64,000 bases of DNA from Fomitopsis serialis (Eukaryota > Basidiomycota > Agaricomycetes > Polyporales > Fomitopsidaceae), in NCBI RefSeq assembly GCF_022376445.1, contig NW_025955039.1, forward strand, positions 119,813 to 183,812. Direction: 5' to 3'. Of the stretch, positions 23,175-35,034 are shown piece by piece. A model generated the notes under the pieces. That model saw only the letters and a program-made list of their open reading frames with translations. It did not search any database and was not told the origin of the DNA. Position 1 is the stretch's first letter. Every line of letters starts with the position of its first letter. The position numbers and the translations under genes were made by a program.

Positions 23175-24541
23175 TCATTGTCCAGCAGTTTCACGCGCCC
23201 CCACAGCACCAACTTTCGCAAATAGACATACTCGGAAGTACGCATGCGTCATCTCCGCCTGGTTCCCGTACGCCATGTATTGCTGCTTGACGAAGTTGAC
23301 TTGAGGTGTATCAGTGACCCACGTCACGTCCAGGTCAGGTTTGTCAAACTTCGTCTTGGTGAGTAGTTGGCCTTCGTACTCGTCGCGAAGGTACTCGACC
23401 AACGAGTCTTCCACCATTGCGCCGTCGAAATTGACGACCTGCTTGCAAAGGATATCCACCACGTCGTTCGAATAATTCTCTTGACGCCGGTAGACAACGC
23501 CCAGGTAGTTCTTCAGCTTGAGGTCATCACAGAGTTGTTTGAGCACAGCGTCCCCTCCTTTGAGGAACTGCTGCAGAACACTGAGCTGCTTTCGCTTCCC
23601 TATCGACTTGTCGAGCGGATACTGGTGGTGCAATCCGAAGCCGAGACATCCTCCATCACGTAGAAACGTCCGTTTGGCCAAGAGGACCGTGAACGCAGAC
23701 TCCAACGCAGACCGATGAGCGGGGATAGGGGTTCCAACAGGTCTGGTCAACGGCTGGGCGTCCTGTGCGAAGTACAGGTTGTACGTCACCGTGACGCGGC
23801 ATCCCGTCTTCACCGGCAGAACCTCGTGCTCGACGTCGCTGTAGAAGGCGGCATAGACGACACAGGGCTCTGCTTGTTCCGAGATGAGCCCGCCGGAGTC
23901 GACCGTCCACTCTCCGCCCTCGTGGCGGAAAGTAAGTGCGCCGCCCTCGTGCTTCGTCGGGAAGGTGATAACCAGCGAACCGAACATACTCTCTTCGCGC
24001 GGAGTGTCTACGTGGGACTTGAAGAAAGAGCCTTCCTCTGTCGGCGTCGAGTTAACACATACTCGGCGATCACTGGTAGGCCAAAGGTACATACCGTACA
24101 CGTTCAGCTTGTATAGTTCGGCGCGGATTGGCCGGGCGGCCCATTTGCCTTCGAACAGTTCCGTGCTGACAACATCGAGTAGCCCAGTCTCCACAGCATT
24201 GAACTGCATGGAGAAGTCCGACGAGTCAAGCTTCCCAGCTTTCCTGTAGGACTCGTCGAGTACGTCTGCCTGGTTCACGCCAAAGGTAGCCCTGTCGCAA
24301 CTAGCTGAAAGAGACTTAAGCTCGTCCTGCGATGCGTTGGCGAAGTTCAAACGCCTCAATAATAGGTGTCGTGGCGTGGCATGTAGGTCGATGACACTCG
24401 AAGAGCTTACCGGACTGAATCTCTCTTCCCGTAGAAGAGCTCGCACTGGTTCGTCGATACAGGAAGAGAACCGAAGCACACTGGCGGCCTATTATCAATC
24501 GACGACGCCAACGTCTGGAGGAGGTCCTTGATACTGGTCAT
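23175..24541 (-). CDS. 2-oxoglutarate/Fe(II) dioxygenase, copy 1
   Basis: Prolyl-4-hydroxylase-type dioxygenase: oxidises an unknown substrate with 2-oxoglutarate, O2 and Fe(II). The ATG at 24541 begins MTSIKDLLQTLASSIDN; exon 1 ends 24411, exon 2 is 24354-24095 and exon 3 24037-23175. Intron 2 joins NVY to EEGSFFKSHVDTPR. The metal ligands are His and Asp of HVD (24006-24014) and the distal His of SDVEHEVLP (about 23827). The 2OG-binding Arg follows in CRVTVTYNL. The family signature AELYKLNVY precedes the core. A C-terminal region of about 180 residues lacks the acidic tail of copy 2. No signal peptide. Readable without frame correction. Confidence 0.88.
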
Positions 24542-24802
24542 CTCGCACGCGTAGACTCTGCCAGTGGTATACGGCACAAAGGCACTGTCACTGGCATGAG
24601 TACCTTAGGCTTGTACCGAGTGAGCTAGGGTAAGTTCACCACGCACCGTTTGTCTCTGAGAGAAGTTGGGGAGAAGTTGACTACCTGGGACCCATCGTTC
24701 GCTTTATATACATTCTAGGGGGGCGAAGTATCTATGCGCCACGTCAGAGTCCTGGCGTCCGCATTTGGGAGAGAACAGGGGGGAGGAGGAAGATTGTTGC
24801 CA

Positions 24803-24840
24803 GATCGACTCACGCAGAGTCAACATCGCTCAATCGGGAA
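24803..24840 (-). promoter_or_regulatory. Shared upstream element, copy 1 (about 265-300 bp before ATG)
   Basis: Plus-strand text gatcgactcacg followed by cagagtcaacatcgctca. It matches the element upstream of the second dioxygenase almost base for base, at a similar distance from the start codon. Confidence 0.45.
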
Positions 24841-25006
24841 AGTGCCGTTGATTCGTCGGACGCCGCATCAGCAGAGTCCCTACCGACAGTGCCTTTCTTG
24901 CCGCAGAATCACTGACGATGTCGGACGAGGCTCAAGCGTTGAAGCTAAGCTCAGGCCTCACTCGCGGCATCGTGTCCATGCAGAGTGGTCAACAAATCAA
25001 ACGCGT

Positions 25007-25045
25007 CCCACGCAGAGTCAACGCAGAGTCAACATCGCTGGAAAA
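25007..25045 (-). promoter_or_regulatory. Further occurrence of shared element, partly doubled
   Basis: Plus-strand cacgcagagtcaa is immediately repeated as cgcagagtcaacatcgct. It lies about 470-500 bp before the copy 1 ATG. Confidence 0.4.
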
Positions 25046-25394
25046 GTATCGCTGCACCGGAAGCGACCACTTACATAAACACGAGGACGACGGCAGCAGG
25101 CTGCAGCAACACGACTTCGATTCAAACCTAAATCTACGCCTATGAGTCACCTGACCGCGTCGATGATGCCTTGAAGTAAGTAAGTACCGGTACCGGAAAT
25201 CATAACTCAAGAACTTTAAGCAAGTACTGCCACTGAGCAGGAGGTTACTGGACCACGACGCTTGAAGCCTGAAGGTTCGATGTGGACACTATGGTACTTA
25301 GAAAATACAAAAGGTGCAGCGTAAGCCTTTAGCCATTTCTGTGGCGTTGTAACCAGTGAACTATGAAGTGAGTGGTGTCGCGGTCGTTCGGTGC

Positions 25395-26920
25395 TCACTG
25401 CTCTCCCTCATCTCCCTCAGTGGCATCATCCTCCGCCTCCACCGCCTCCTCTTCCTCTTCACCTTCGTCGTTGTCGTCATTTTCTTCGTCGCCGTCGCCG
25501 TCGTCATCAATCGTCTCCCGCGACCCCGCAGCACCGACCTTCACGAACAGACAGACTCGGAAATACGCATGAGTCATCTGCGCCTCGTTCCCGTATGCCA
25601 TATATTGCTGCTTGACGAAGTTCACCCGGGGCGCGTGAGTGACCCATGCCACCTTCAGTCGCGCTTCTCAACCGCGTGTCAGTGAGCAGCTTGGCTCCGT
25701 AATCGTAACGGAGGTGGGCAACCAATGATCCCTCCACTGTCTCGTCGTCGAAGCTGACGACCTGCTTGCAGAGGATGTCGACTGCTTCCTTCTTGTACCC
25801 TTCGAAGCCCCGGTAGACGACGCGGAGGAAGTTCTTTAGCTTGAGGTCGTCGCAGAGCTGCTTGAGCGCGGCGTCTCCTCCTTTGAGGAACTTCTGCAGA
25901 GCGTTCAGCTGCGCTCGCTTCTGCTCGTCGTCGCCGGTGTGCTTTCGCTTTCTTGTCTTTCTTGTTTTGCCCCTCGACGTATCAAGCGGATACTGGTGGT
26001 GCAGTCCGAAGCCCAGACGGCCGCCTGCAGGTAGGAACGTCGGGTCGTCCAGAGGGCCCTGAACGCGGACTCTAGACCAGAGCGATGAGCTGGGATAGGG
26101 TCCCCGACAGGTCTGTCGAAGGGCGCGTCCTGAGGGACAAAGTACAGGTTGTATGTCACCGTCACGCGAGAGCCCGACGTCACAGGAAGGACCTCGTGCT
26201 CGACGTCGCTGTAGAACGCGGTGTAAACGACGCAGGGCGCTACTTTCTCGGAGATGAGCCTGCCGGAGTCGACCGTCCACTCTCCGCCCTCGTGCCGAAA
26301 AGTGAGCGCACCACCTTCGTGCTTCGTGGGGAAGGTGATGACCAGCGAGCCGAACATGTTCTCCTCGCGGGGAGTGTCCACGTGGGATTTGAAGAACGAA
26401 CCCTCCTCTGTCGAGAACGAGTCAGCGCTCCGTAATGCAAACTCGGTGCTCAAACCATGAGTCCGCACCGTACACGTTCAGCTTGTACAGCTCGGCACGT
26501 ATTGGCCGAGTAGCTCCCATGCCTTCGAACAGTTCCGTGCTGACGACGTCGAGAAGCCCAGCCTCCAAGGCATTGAACTTCATGGAGAAATGCGATTCAT
26601 CGAGCTTCCCAGCCTTTCTGTACGACTCGTCCAATACGTCTTCCTGGTTCACGCCGAAGGTGGCCCGGTCGCAAATCGCTGACAGGGACTTCAACTCGTC
26701 CTCCGTCGCAGTGGCGAAGTTCAGGCGCCTGTCCGATCGGGTGTCAGTGGCACGGCGCGCAGGTCGAGGACACCAGGAGGACTTACTGGACTGAGCCCCT
26801 CTTCCCGTAGAACAGTTCGCACTGACCGGCCGATATGGGGAGAGTGCCGAAACAGACTGGAGGCCTGTTGACAATCGATGACTGCAATGTTTTGAGTTGT
26901 TCTTCGACGACATCGGTCAT
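25395..26920 (-). CDS. 2-oxoglutarate/Fe(II) dioxygenase, copy 2, acidic tail
   Basis: Paralogue of the neighbouring dioxygenase. The ATG at 26920 begins MTDVVEEQLKTLQSSIVN, then PPVCFGTLP and QCELFYGKR. After a short intron come RRLNFATATEDELKSL and DRATFGVNQEDVLDESYRKAG. The core again shows HVD (26376-26384), VEHEVLP and RVTVTYNL, so catalytic ligands are intact. It differs from copy 1 by a basic KRK-rich insertion near 25940 and by a C-terminal tail of about 40 residues that is almost all Asp and Glu (DDDGDGDEENDDNDEGEEEEE), ending at 25395. The tail corresponds to a CCTCCT/CGTCGT-rich stretch on the plus strand, so it may have grown by repeat expansion. Base corrections are needed near 26030 and 25670. 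Confidence 0.86.
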
Positions 26921-27755
26921 TGCGCGAAGAGGACGGCCCCAGAGTCTGGTGAACGGTACTGTTGGCATCACCATGAGTGCCCGTGACTACTGATTGCTTA
27001 GCTAGGAATGATTGACGCACCGTTTGTCTGTGAAGCAAGGCTGGATACCTGGGGATACGCAGCATCGGTTGTGCGCTGTTAAATACGTGTCGAGGACCCG
27101 AGGCATGACACCGCGTTTGGAAGACAATGGACGACCATATTGATCGACCCACGTAGAGTCAACATCGCTCATTTGGAAAGTCTCACTGCAGTGTGCAGAT
27201 TCGTCGGAAGGCAAGAAGGCACAACGTGTTCGGTTTCTGATAAGATTTCGATGTTAGTGACGTACAGTCTACGCACTCGAACGGTGTCGCGGTGACTAAA
27301 CGATACAGAAGTCATACAATAGGCACGTTGACGATGGACAAAGCAAATGTCCGAGACATTGCTAGTTGTTGCCTAGTGCAAGGGCGAGCCTTGGGAGTAA
27401 GTACCTCAGATCACCCATGAGGAGTTAGGTATTAAGTGACGCACCTGAACGCTTTGCAGAAGTGAGCGCAACATGATGTGTGGGCTGTGAAGCGATGAGG
27501 AACGATGCAGACACATGTACATATTACCGTGGGCGGAGCTCGGAATCTCCCTTCCGTTCGCAGGCAGAGTCATCAACCGGAGCAGATACACAATCCAATA
27601 CGTCCGTACCGCCGAATTTACATGGCGGCGCATCGTGGAGCGAATATACAATACAAACCTGCAGTGCGCATTCCGATCGCACCAAGTCAGAACTCGAGTC
27701 AGTAGCGAGCGCGATGGCAGCATATACCGATACACGGAGAAGCTGAGGCACGCGG
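26921..27755. other. Intergenic, dioxygenase copy 2 promoter side
   Basis: Holds the shared element at 27142-27180. No gene recognised. Confidence 0.45.
27142..27180 (-). promoter_or_regulatory. Shared upstream element, copy 2 (about 220-260 bp before ATG)
   Basis: Plus-strand gatcgacccacg then tagagtcaacatcgctcat, followed by ggaaag as in copy 1 (gggaaag). Confidence 0.45.
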
Positions 27756-28444
27756 CTACTCCAGCTTCTCGAGCTGTTCAAGCCGTGCTAGGACGACGTC
27801 CTTGCTTGTTTCTTCTATCTCCCCCGCGAGGAATACTTCGTCGAGGATAGCGTACACCTGTAAGTGTGCTCAGAGGCCCTATCTCGTCGTGTCTATGGGC
27901 AGGTACTGACCTTGTAGAAGTTGAAGACTAGATCCAGTTCGCAGACATTGTCAAAGAACGAGTCTATGCCTAAGGTCAGAGAGTTGCCTTAGTTCGGAGA
28001 AGATTGCTGGTATACCGAGGACCTCAACGAAGAGGTGGATCGCCTCGAGGTATGCGAGCTCATTGTCGTTCGCATCTACGCAGACGCAGAAGAAGAGACC
28101 GGCGTAGCGGCGGTATACGAGCTTGTGGTTCCGGAACTGATTGTAGCCCACATGAGCCACACATCCAACTAGGCAGAGCATCACACCTCTACGAAGTTCG
28201 ACTGATACTTCTGGTCCCGCGGGGCGACCAGCCGGTGTACCTCTCCGCGCAGTCGGACCTGCGACGGGGTGAACTGGTTGCACACTTGCCAAGATGGTCC
28301 ACATACCTTCTCGTCATCATCGTAGGGCACGTACCACTTGGATAGACGCGTCTTGCCTTGTCGGTTCTACCTACCAATGAGGTGTTTGTCGCGGGTGGTG
28401 GTAGTGGGAGACGGGCTCACCTGGACGAGAATGAACCTGATCAT
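27756..28444 (-). CDS. aps2: AP-2 complex sigma (small) subunit
   Basis: Small subunit of the AP-2 clathrin adaptor, working in endocytic cargo selection at the plasma membrane. The ATG at 28444 gives MIRFILVQ, the invariant start. Exon 2 reads [20 protein letters not shown]. Later exons give [64 protein letters not shown] and [19 protein letters not shown]. The stop is at 27756-27758 after [10 protein letters not shown]. The predicted length, about 143 residues, is that of the family. [14 protein letters not shown] with VCELDLVF is specific to the sigma-2 type. Five to six exons. Divergent from TRP4. Confidence 0.93.
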
Positions 28445-28969
28445 ACTGCCAGTGGATGTCTTCTCAATCAGAAAGTTGAGGCGGCTTGCGTTGTTGGCCC
28501 AGGAGATCCAGCAGCCCCCGTGCTGAGGGAACAGGTGGGGAACAGTGGGGAGGTGATGGTGGTAAGCAGCCAAGGCGGAGCGCCCTGCGACTCAGCACCG
28601 TGACGAAGTCCGTAGCCGAGACAGCTCCCCTTCTCTTCCTGAACCGCACAACCTCAGTTTGACCGTTCTTTCTGCTCGGAATGGGCTGAGAAATAATAAC
28701 CCTGATATCTGTGTTGTGTTCTACATCTTTCGGGCTACATACCAATACCGCGGCCACTGCGCGAGGCCGAAACGCTCAACTCGGAACACCAGGCAACATT
28801 CTCAGTGTTCTCCATCTACTCAACTACGATCCTGTGGCCTCGGAACATGGTCCATGTCCTGATGTATCGCAATGGAGGGCAGTATATAGCTGCGTAGACC
28901 GTCTGCTATTTGGGTACGTGAGTCATTCCCAAATCCCAGGACGCCCGCTGCAAGCTCTTCACCACGACG
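28445..28969. promoter_or_regulatory. Divergent AP-2 sigma / TRP4 upstream region
   Basis: 525 bp between divergent starts. TGAGTCA at 28919-28925 matches the Gcn4/CPC1-type site expected for an amino-acid biosynthetic gene, 45 bp before the TRP4 ATG. The same bases also sit in a good splice-donor context (gtacgtgagt), so a leader intron is an alternative reading. Confidence 0.3.
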
Positions 28970-30143
28970 ATGACGAGCCACGACTCGGAGACCTTCAAGT
29001 CGCTGCTGGGAAGCTGGTCAAGACACCCGAGTTTTCAGTCCAGATGACCTCCGACTCGCGCTGGGTCTCATCTTCACGCCGGACGTCGTGCAGCCTGTCC
29101 AGATCGGATCCTTCCTGACCGCTCTGCACATCGAACATCTCGAGAGCGACCTGAATATCTCGCGGCAGCTGCGGAGGTCCTTCGTGGACGGCACTAAAGG
29201 CAACGGTGGAGGATGCGAGACAGACTTTGTGGTGGACATCGTCGGGACTGGCGGAGACGGGCACAACACCTTCAACGTGAGCACGACCGCGCATCGTCGC
29301 TGCAGGGCTGGTGCACGGGTGATCAAGGTATGGTTCATTGTATAACTAAAACAAACGTTATGAACAACCCTCTCAGCACGGCAGTCGCGCGTCCACCTCT
29401 TCATCAGGATCCGCGACCTGCTGCAATCGCTTGGATGTCTGTTCACTGCACCCACGCGGACACGCCCATGCCCATACCCGCATCCCCTTACTTCATCCTC
29501 GCGCCTCACTATCACCCGCACTAGCGATGATAGCGCCGTACCGGAAAGCGCTCCCGTACGTATCCGCCCGCACAACCCGCGCACCGCTGCTAACCAAAGC
29601 CACGACAGACACCGGACCATGTTCAACGTCCTCGGGCCTCTGATCAACCCAGCCTTCCCCAAAGGCATGGTACTGGGCGTGGCAGAGCCCGCGCTCGGAC
29701 CCCCGTTCGCCCACTCGCTCAGCGACGGCGGCGTGCAGCGCGCCCTCGTCGTCTGCGGGGCCGAGGGTCTGGACGAGATAAGCTGCGCGGGCGAGACGCA
29801 CGCTTGGGAGCTCGTCGACGGCAACGTCACAGAGAAGACGCTGCACCCTGAGCAATTTGGCTTGGCGGTACACCCGCTGTCAGCGGTCGCAGGCGGGACA
29901 CCCGAGGAGAACGCGGAGACGTTCAAGTTGCTGTTGATGTCCGGAGACAAAATTCCTGAGCGGTTGACACCCGTGCTGCACTTTGTCCTGATGAACGCGT
30001 CGGCGCTGCTTGTCGTAGCTGGCGTTGCGCACGACTTCAAGGATGGTGTCCAGAAGGCGCTGAAGAGCATCACGTCAGGGGCGGCGTGGAGAGCACTGGA
30101 GGAATTCAGGGAGACAGGCAAGGCTGCTGTGCGACAGATTTGA
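28970..30143 (+). CDS. trp4: Anthranilate phosphoribosyltransferase
   Basis: Transfers the phosphoribosyl group of PRPP to anthranilate, second step of tryptophan synthesis; cytosolic. The ATG at 28970 gives MTSHDSETFKSLLG. Landmarks: LRLALGLIFTPD (frame restored), QPVQIGSFLTALHIE, and the PRPP-binding loop DIVGTGGDGHNTFNVST (about 29236-29287). The next exon reads HGSRASTSSSGSA. Then ALAMIAPYRKALP, MFNVLGPLINPAFPKGMVLG and the C-terminal domain, with AHDFKDGVQKAL before the stop. Two introns are supported (about 29331-29377 and 29552-29610). Three or more single-base corrections are needed (near 29015, 29035, 29420, 29520). It converges on the ThDP enzyme gene, 175 bp away. Confidence 0.93.
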
Positions 30144-30318
30144 TCACACTCTGGGCGAGTTTGGGAATAGAATTCAGATGTAGCACTGAGGTATCTTCGT
30201 GAGTACATGTATTGACCATTCAATCGTATCCAACCTATTGATACATTGCCTATAGATATGTTCGCGTACAAAGATTGGGTACCATAGAATATATGTCCAC
30301 CATTCATCCACCACTACC

Positions 30319-32847
30319 CTAAATCTGATCAATGATAAAGTCAACCACGGCGCTGCGCTTCTCTTGCACCACGACCCTGACCGCCTCTTCTAGCGTCGAC
30401 TGTATATCCTCAGCGCGCTCGACTCTCCGACCCCACGCCCCACCTGCAGCGGCTGCGATACTCGCGTAGTCGGGCATGTCGGGCCCAAAGCTGACGCTTA
30501 GCTGTTGAGCGGAGACTTTGCTCGCAAGTCCGTCCGGGTGCATGCCCAACATGGAATAGCGAGGCGACTAGTGGGGGGATCAGTCACGCTCGGGGTCTGT
30601 CAAGCTGGGCGACTCACAGCCCAACCGCCGTTATTGAGGACAATGGTCAAGAACGGCTGTTACTCGGCGTGAGTATCCACAGGACAGGTGCCAACAAGGC
30701 AGACGTACCGCGTCGTATCGCCTGGATAGCCAGTACGCTGTGCTCGGGACGCCAAACAAGTAGGTGCCGTCACCGACGATAGCTGTGATTAGCTCGTAGT
30801 CCTTCTTCGCCACCTGTGCACCGAGACGAGCCCCCGTCGCTGCGCCCAGCGCCCACCCAAGGCTTGAGCCTCCCGACATGAACATCTGCCCTGGCCTCTC
30901 CGGCCGGATGTGGTTCCACACCAAGCCGCAGTTACTGATGCCCTCGTTCAGCCACAGGACGTTCTCGCCATGGCTTACCGTCTGCGCCTTCACAGCTTCG
31001 CGGAGAGTACCGAGGATGCATGGCACGCTCGGCGTCTGCCCTGGCAATGACTTGCGGCTTTCGGCCTCGACCAGTTGGCCAATCCAGTGGTCGTGCAGGG
31101 ACGTCAGCCGTTCGCCGCGTGCCCTGAGTCCCTCTTGCAGCTTGGTATCGTCGACCGCCTCGGCATCCGCGGCGCGGATGGCGTTGACCAGTTGCCCAAG
31201 CGCGACATGAGCGTCCGCCCTGCAGATGAGCTCCGCGTCGATGTGCGACCAGCCCATCTGCTGCTTGAGCGGGTCGGCATCGACGACAAATACGCGAGCG
31301 TCTGGCCGAAGCCTGCTTCCATTAGCCTCGATGTAGGGATGTCAGTGTCAAGGGCAATCACGACATCCGCTTCCTCGAGATAGGGATTCGTGCCGTCGAA
31401 GGTCTGGCCGAGCAGGTATGGGTGGCTGAAGGGAATGGAGAAGTACTGGGAGATTGACAGGAAAACGCTGACGGAGCGGAGATACGATAGGGCCTGCAGA
31501 AGAGGTACTGTGCGATGATTCCTCCCGGCGCTGGCACTATGATCATGGGGAACTGGGCAGTAGAGAGGGCATCGACAATCGTCCTAACCGCTGCAATGCC
31601 ATCATTCGTCAACCCAACTCCGAACACTCAACTAGTGCACTATAACGCACCGGTCGGTGATAGGCCACTAGGCGCGATGGGCGGCCACTTGGTGACATCC
31701 AGCGGTGCAGTTATTACAGACTCGTCGACTCTTCCTCCAGGACTTCCCGCCGAGCCCAGAGATACACGGGTCCCCTCGGTGCACTAGTGGCACTGCAGTT
31801 TCACCCGACTGTCAGTCAGATATCGTCTCCTACTCCGGTCTGAAGATACGCACAACTGCCAGGCACGCATGACAGTCTTTGCGACCGCCTTGCCGCTCAT
31901 GATCTGGGTGGTGAAGCGCATGAATTGACGCACGATAGCTGGCTGGTCAGGCGCGTCTGCGAGGAGGTCCTATCAGTTCTTCGACAGTAGGCCCAGGATC
32001 AAGGGGGCACTCACCTTGGCCCCACATCGGCCATTCGTTCTTCGATCCTTTCAGCTCCCCGCTGACGGTGTATGGCGATGCACCTGCGAAGATGATGACT
32101 GGAGTATTGCCTTTGTCAACATTGTGTACTGCTCCCGCGAGGGCCTGTCGGAGAACGTCAGCTATGGAGCTCACATACCACCAGCATTCGTATCCGCCGA
32201 ACGAGACTAGACTGCGGTTTCTGGCATTGCATCCGCTGACGCTGAGGCAGTAGAGCGCATCTTATGCGTCCTGGACCAGGAGTTCGGTACGCCCGTCCGA
32301 CGGGACACGAGTCCCATCATTGAGACATCTCGACGACGGATCTGGTCGAATTTGAAAGGATCTGTTGTGCTGTCGAATCATCCTGTCAAAGTCCGCGAAA
32401 GCGCTCGACCATCCCGTCACGCGCGCACCACGGGGAACTCAAGCAGCACGATCGCGCTTGCATCGCACAAATCCAGTTCGAGCCGCGCACAGAGCTCACC
32501 TGTGTCCCGACGTCAACGTGGACGATGACCGCGGCCGGGTTTCCCGTAACCTGCGCGTACCCCTGCGCGGCGCTGAGCGCGACCATCTCGTTCGGGCATG
32601 TCACGATCTCTAGAAGGGCCTTCCCGCCTCTTTCGGAGCGCTGCCGCTCGAGATCTTCGAGTATCGCTGGGTGGTCGTTACCCCAGTTGGCGAAGATGTG
32701 GGTGACGCCTGCTTCGGAGAGTGTCTTCAAGAACACGGACGATGTCGTGTACAGAGGTCTTTTGGACAGTGAGAGACTGTCGGTGGGAGATATGGGCGTC
32801 GTGGGAGCTGTGTCCGAGGACGACGAGCTGTCTGAGGATGAAGACAT
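30319..32847 (-). CDS. ThDP-dependent decarboxylase/synthase family enzyme
   Basis: Three-domain thiamine-diphosphate enzyme related to benzoylformate decarboxylase and acetolactate synthase; substrate not determinable. The ATG at 32847 starts a Ser/Asp-rich leader, then VFLKTLSEAGVTHIFANWG. The catalytic-Glu region is CPNEMVALSAAQGYAQVTG. PYR-domain end and linker: GNTPVIIFAGASPYT, GPVYLWARREVLEEE (frame restored). Central domain: NPYLEEADVVIALDTDIP and LRPDARVFVVDADPLKQ. The C-terminal ThDP/Mg motif is GDGTYLFGVPSTAYW ... FLTIVLNNGGWA, the canonical GDG-x-NN pattern. The end is SAVVDFIIDQI at 30319. No organelle targeting is obvious, which argues against mitochondrial acetolactate synthase. 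Base corrections are needed near 31750 and 31480. Confidence 0.85.
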
Positions 32848-34461
32848 TGCAAAGAAGGTCGGTTTAATGCTGGACAGATGATGAGCTGTGCGGACAGTCC
32901 AATCACTACTCACCTTAAGTACGTAGGTGAACGTAGAAGCCGACGTCGGGTTGGAGCTTATGAGCCACTATCAATGAGACACGGCATCACCGTGGCAGCC
33001 GCGGGCCCTGACAATTAGGTTTGCCAATCATGTGGTTTGCATGGGGTGTAGTCCTACCCGTGGACGCTGGAGTACTCGACTCAGCAACTGCCAGGGGATG
33101 TGGCACACACGAATCCCAACTTCGGCTCAGCGAAGCTTTGATCGGAGAGCCAGAGACGCTGATTTATATAGGATTGCGTGGATTCGTCAATGGGCATTAG
33201 ATCTGCCGCGATCCCTGTGACCACCTTCACTTCCGTGAGACAGCCGTCATCGCCGACGAACGAGAGGAAGACTGACAAGTAGTAGTATTTATGGCCTCGA
33301 CGCTCTTACTGCGGAGCGTAGAATGACCTCGCAGCTTTCGGGCAGGTTCAGGTAGGCCGATGTGAAGGTTTCGGCGCAGGTGATAGACCAAGGGTTCAAT
33401 TTGAAACACATGAGTCTTCATGAGCAGGATTCGAAGTAGCATTCCCTTCGATGAGAATAAAGCATGCCGAAGGTGGACACGCTCGTACTACGCGATACGA
33501 CAACGGATCGTTGAATGTGCACACTGTAGCCATTGGCACTCCGTAAGTAGTTGTAGCTCGGATCAGAAAAAGTCATAAGTACTCAGCATCCTGCCATATC
33601 CCTGCCCGAGACCCTGCACACCGCCATGGGTGCTAACGAGTCTCGCCTGCGTTTCTCTTTCGCAGTAATGACCTTGATGAAGCTGGTGGCTAGTAAAGGT
33701 TTCCAGGCGCACAGCTGTCACCGATAACAGCATCCTTACCAGAAGTCTAGCCATCGGGATTTGAACACTGTTAACATTTCATCTCAGGGCCGTGTTGTAG
33801 TCTTCCCAATCCTACTTAGTGTAGGTTTTTGCGTTTGTTCGCCCGTAAGATCTTGAGACCAGAGTACGACGCGCTGGTAACAGGTTCTTGGGCGACGGCT
33901 CTGGAAACGGTTGTCCAGTCGTCTGATCGTTCCTATGTTGGCTCGCAAAGCTTCCTGGTCTCTGGCACACGAGAAGCGATCATCGTTATGCTTTGCTCGC
34001 TGCCACATCGTCTTCTCTCGAGCGATGTTGACGGGTCGAGCTGAGGCTTCGGTGGACTGTCAACATAGACGACGTGATGAAATTGGTCCTGTACCCACTG
34101 ATTGTGCCTGTCTCTCGTGAAATGGGGTTTACGGGGGCGTCGGGAACTTGTTCTCCGGAGGTTTCAGCGCAGGTTCATGACATCCATGAGTCTTTCAGCG
34201 TCTGATAGTCATGGATAGCGCGTTCGCAGACATGTACGGTCCCCTCAGAAAACCCGGGTGCGCAATCTTGTCGTACAGCATAGGCAGTACGGACCTGCGT
34301 AAATGGAAACAATCTGGAGAACTAGCCAGGCTGTCAGGGAAGGGGGGCAACGGTACATCAACTGGTTGTCCGCGCTCTGGTTTGCCATCCAGTACTGTGA
34401 GCGCTATAGGGTCAGCAGCAAATGACATCGGGGCAAAGATCATCGTACCATCAGGTGTTCC
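32848..34461. other. 1.6-kb intergenic, nothing firmly recognised
   Basis: Only short unsupported frames. A stretch at 34195-34443 is open on both strands without family resemblance. A T-loop-like TTCAAATCCC around 33755 lacks the rest of a tRNA. Confidence 0.4.
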
Positions 34462-35034
34462 TTAGTGGCTCAGAGACGCTTTCATACGGACGTACGGTAG
34501 TCTCCCTTGTAGAAACTCTCCGAAGCGGGACATCCCTCTCCGCTCGTACCACTCCGCCGTGGCAAGCCGCGCATCGCACCAAATGACATCGCACCCAAGG
34601 TCGCTAGCAGCTACCTCGAAGACGTGCTTCAGTAATCTTGTGCCGATGCCACGTCCTTGATGAGACGGCTCGCAGGCAAATTTGCGGAAACGGGCTGCGG
34701 ATGCGGGCTGTTTTTCGGGAACTTTGGTTTCCCTTCTCACGTCGAAGGCAGCGATCTTGAAGATAGAGATGACGGCGACTGGGTTTCGCGGTGCGGAAGG
34801 AAGCTCCATAGTGAAACCCTTGGTTGTCCTCGGGCAGTAGGACGTGCGACACCGGATAGTCCGGCCAGAGTACTGTGTGGCGAAGCGGTACCGTTTCTTC
34901 AGGCGATACCTGCTTGACTTCGATAGGATCTGTTTCGAGCGCGTATATATGGACATAACATGAGCGTCGAAGAGCGAAACGCGAACAAACTTACCTGTTT
35001 CCTCACCAGCTGCCAACATCAAGTCACTGTGCAT
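34462..35034 (-). CDS. GNAT-family N-acetyltransferase
   Basis: Acetyl-CoA-dependent N-acetyltransferase; acceptor unknown. The ATG at 35034 starts MHSDLMLAAGEET. A short intron (GTAAGT...ACAG) leads to DPIEVKQVSPEETVPLRH, VLWPDYPVSHVLLPEDNQG and FHYGA. The core strands read NPVAVISIFKIAAFD. The acetyl-CoA loop is QGRGIGTRLLKH (about 34625-34660), followed by CDVIWCDARLATAEWYERRG, the usual GNAT end motif, and MSRFGEF...YVRMKASLSH. One base is lost near 34795. The size, about 165 residues, fits a single-domain GNAT. Confidence 0.85.
   Translation of the reverse strand: MHSDLMLAAGEETGKFVRVSLFDAHVMSIYTRSKQILSKSSRYRLKKRYRFATQYSGRTIRCRTSYCPRTTKGFTMELPSAPRNPVAVISIFKIAAFDVRRETKVPEKQPASAARFRKFACEPSHQGRGIGTRLLKHVFEVAASDLGCDVIWCDARLATAEWYERRGMSRFGEFLQGRLPYVRMKASLSH

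Larger units (their letters stand above)
24542..25394. other. Intergenic between dioxygenase copies
   Basis: Contains the promoter of copy 1 and the 3' flank of copy 2. Two occurrences of the shared AGAGTCAACATCGCT element lie here (24803-24840 and 25007-25045). No gene otherwise. Confidence 0.5.

Noticed and set aside
30319..32847. Assignment as mitochondrial acetolactate synthase (ILV2)
   Set aside because: No presequence, and the linker and domain wording fit the broader ThDP decarboxylase group better than Ilv2.
33740..33790. tRNA-like T-loop (TTCAAATCCC)
   Set aside because: No matching acceptor, D or anticodon arms could be drawn around it.
34195..34443. Small gene between the ThDP enzyme and the GNAT gene
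   Set aside because: Open on both strands for 80 codons but without recognisable motif or splice context.
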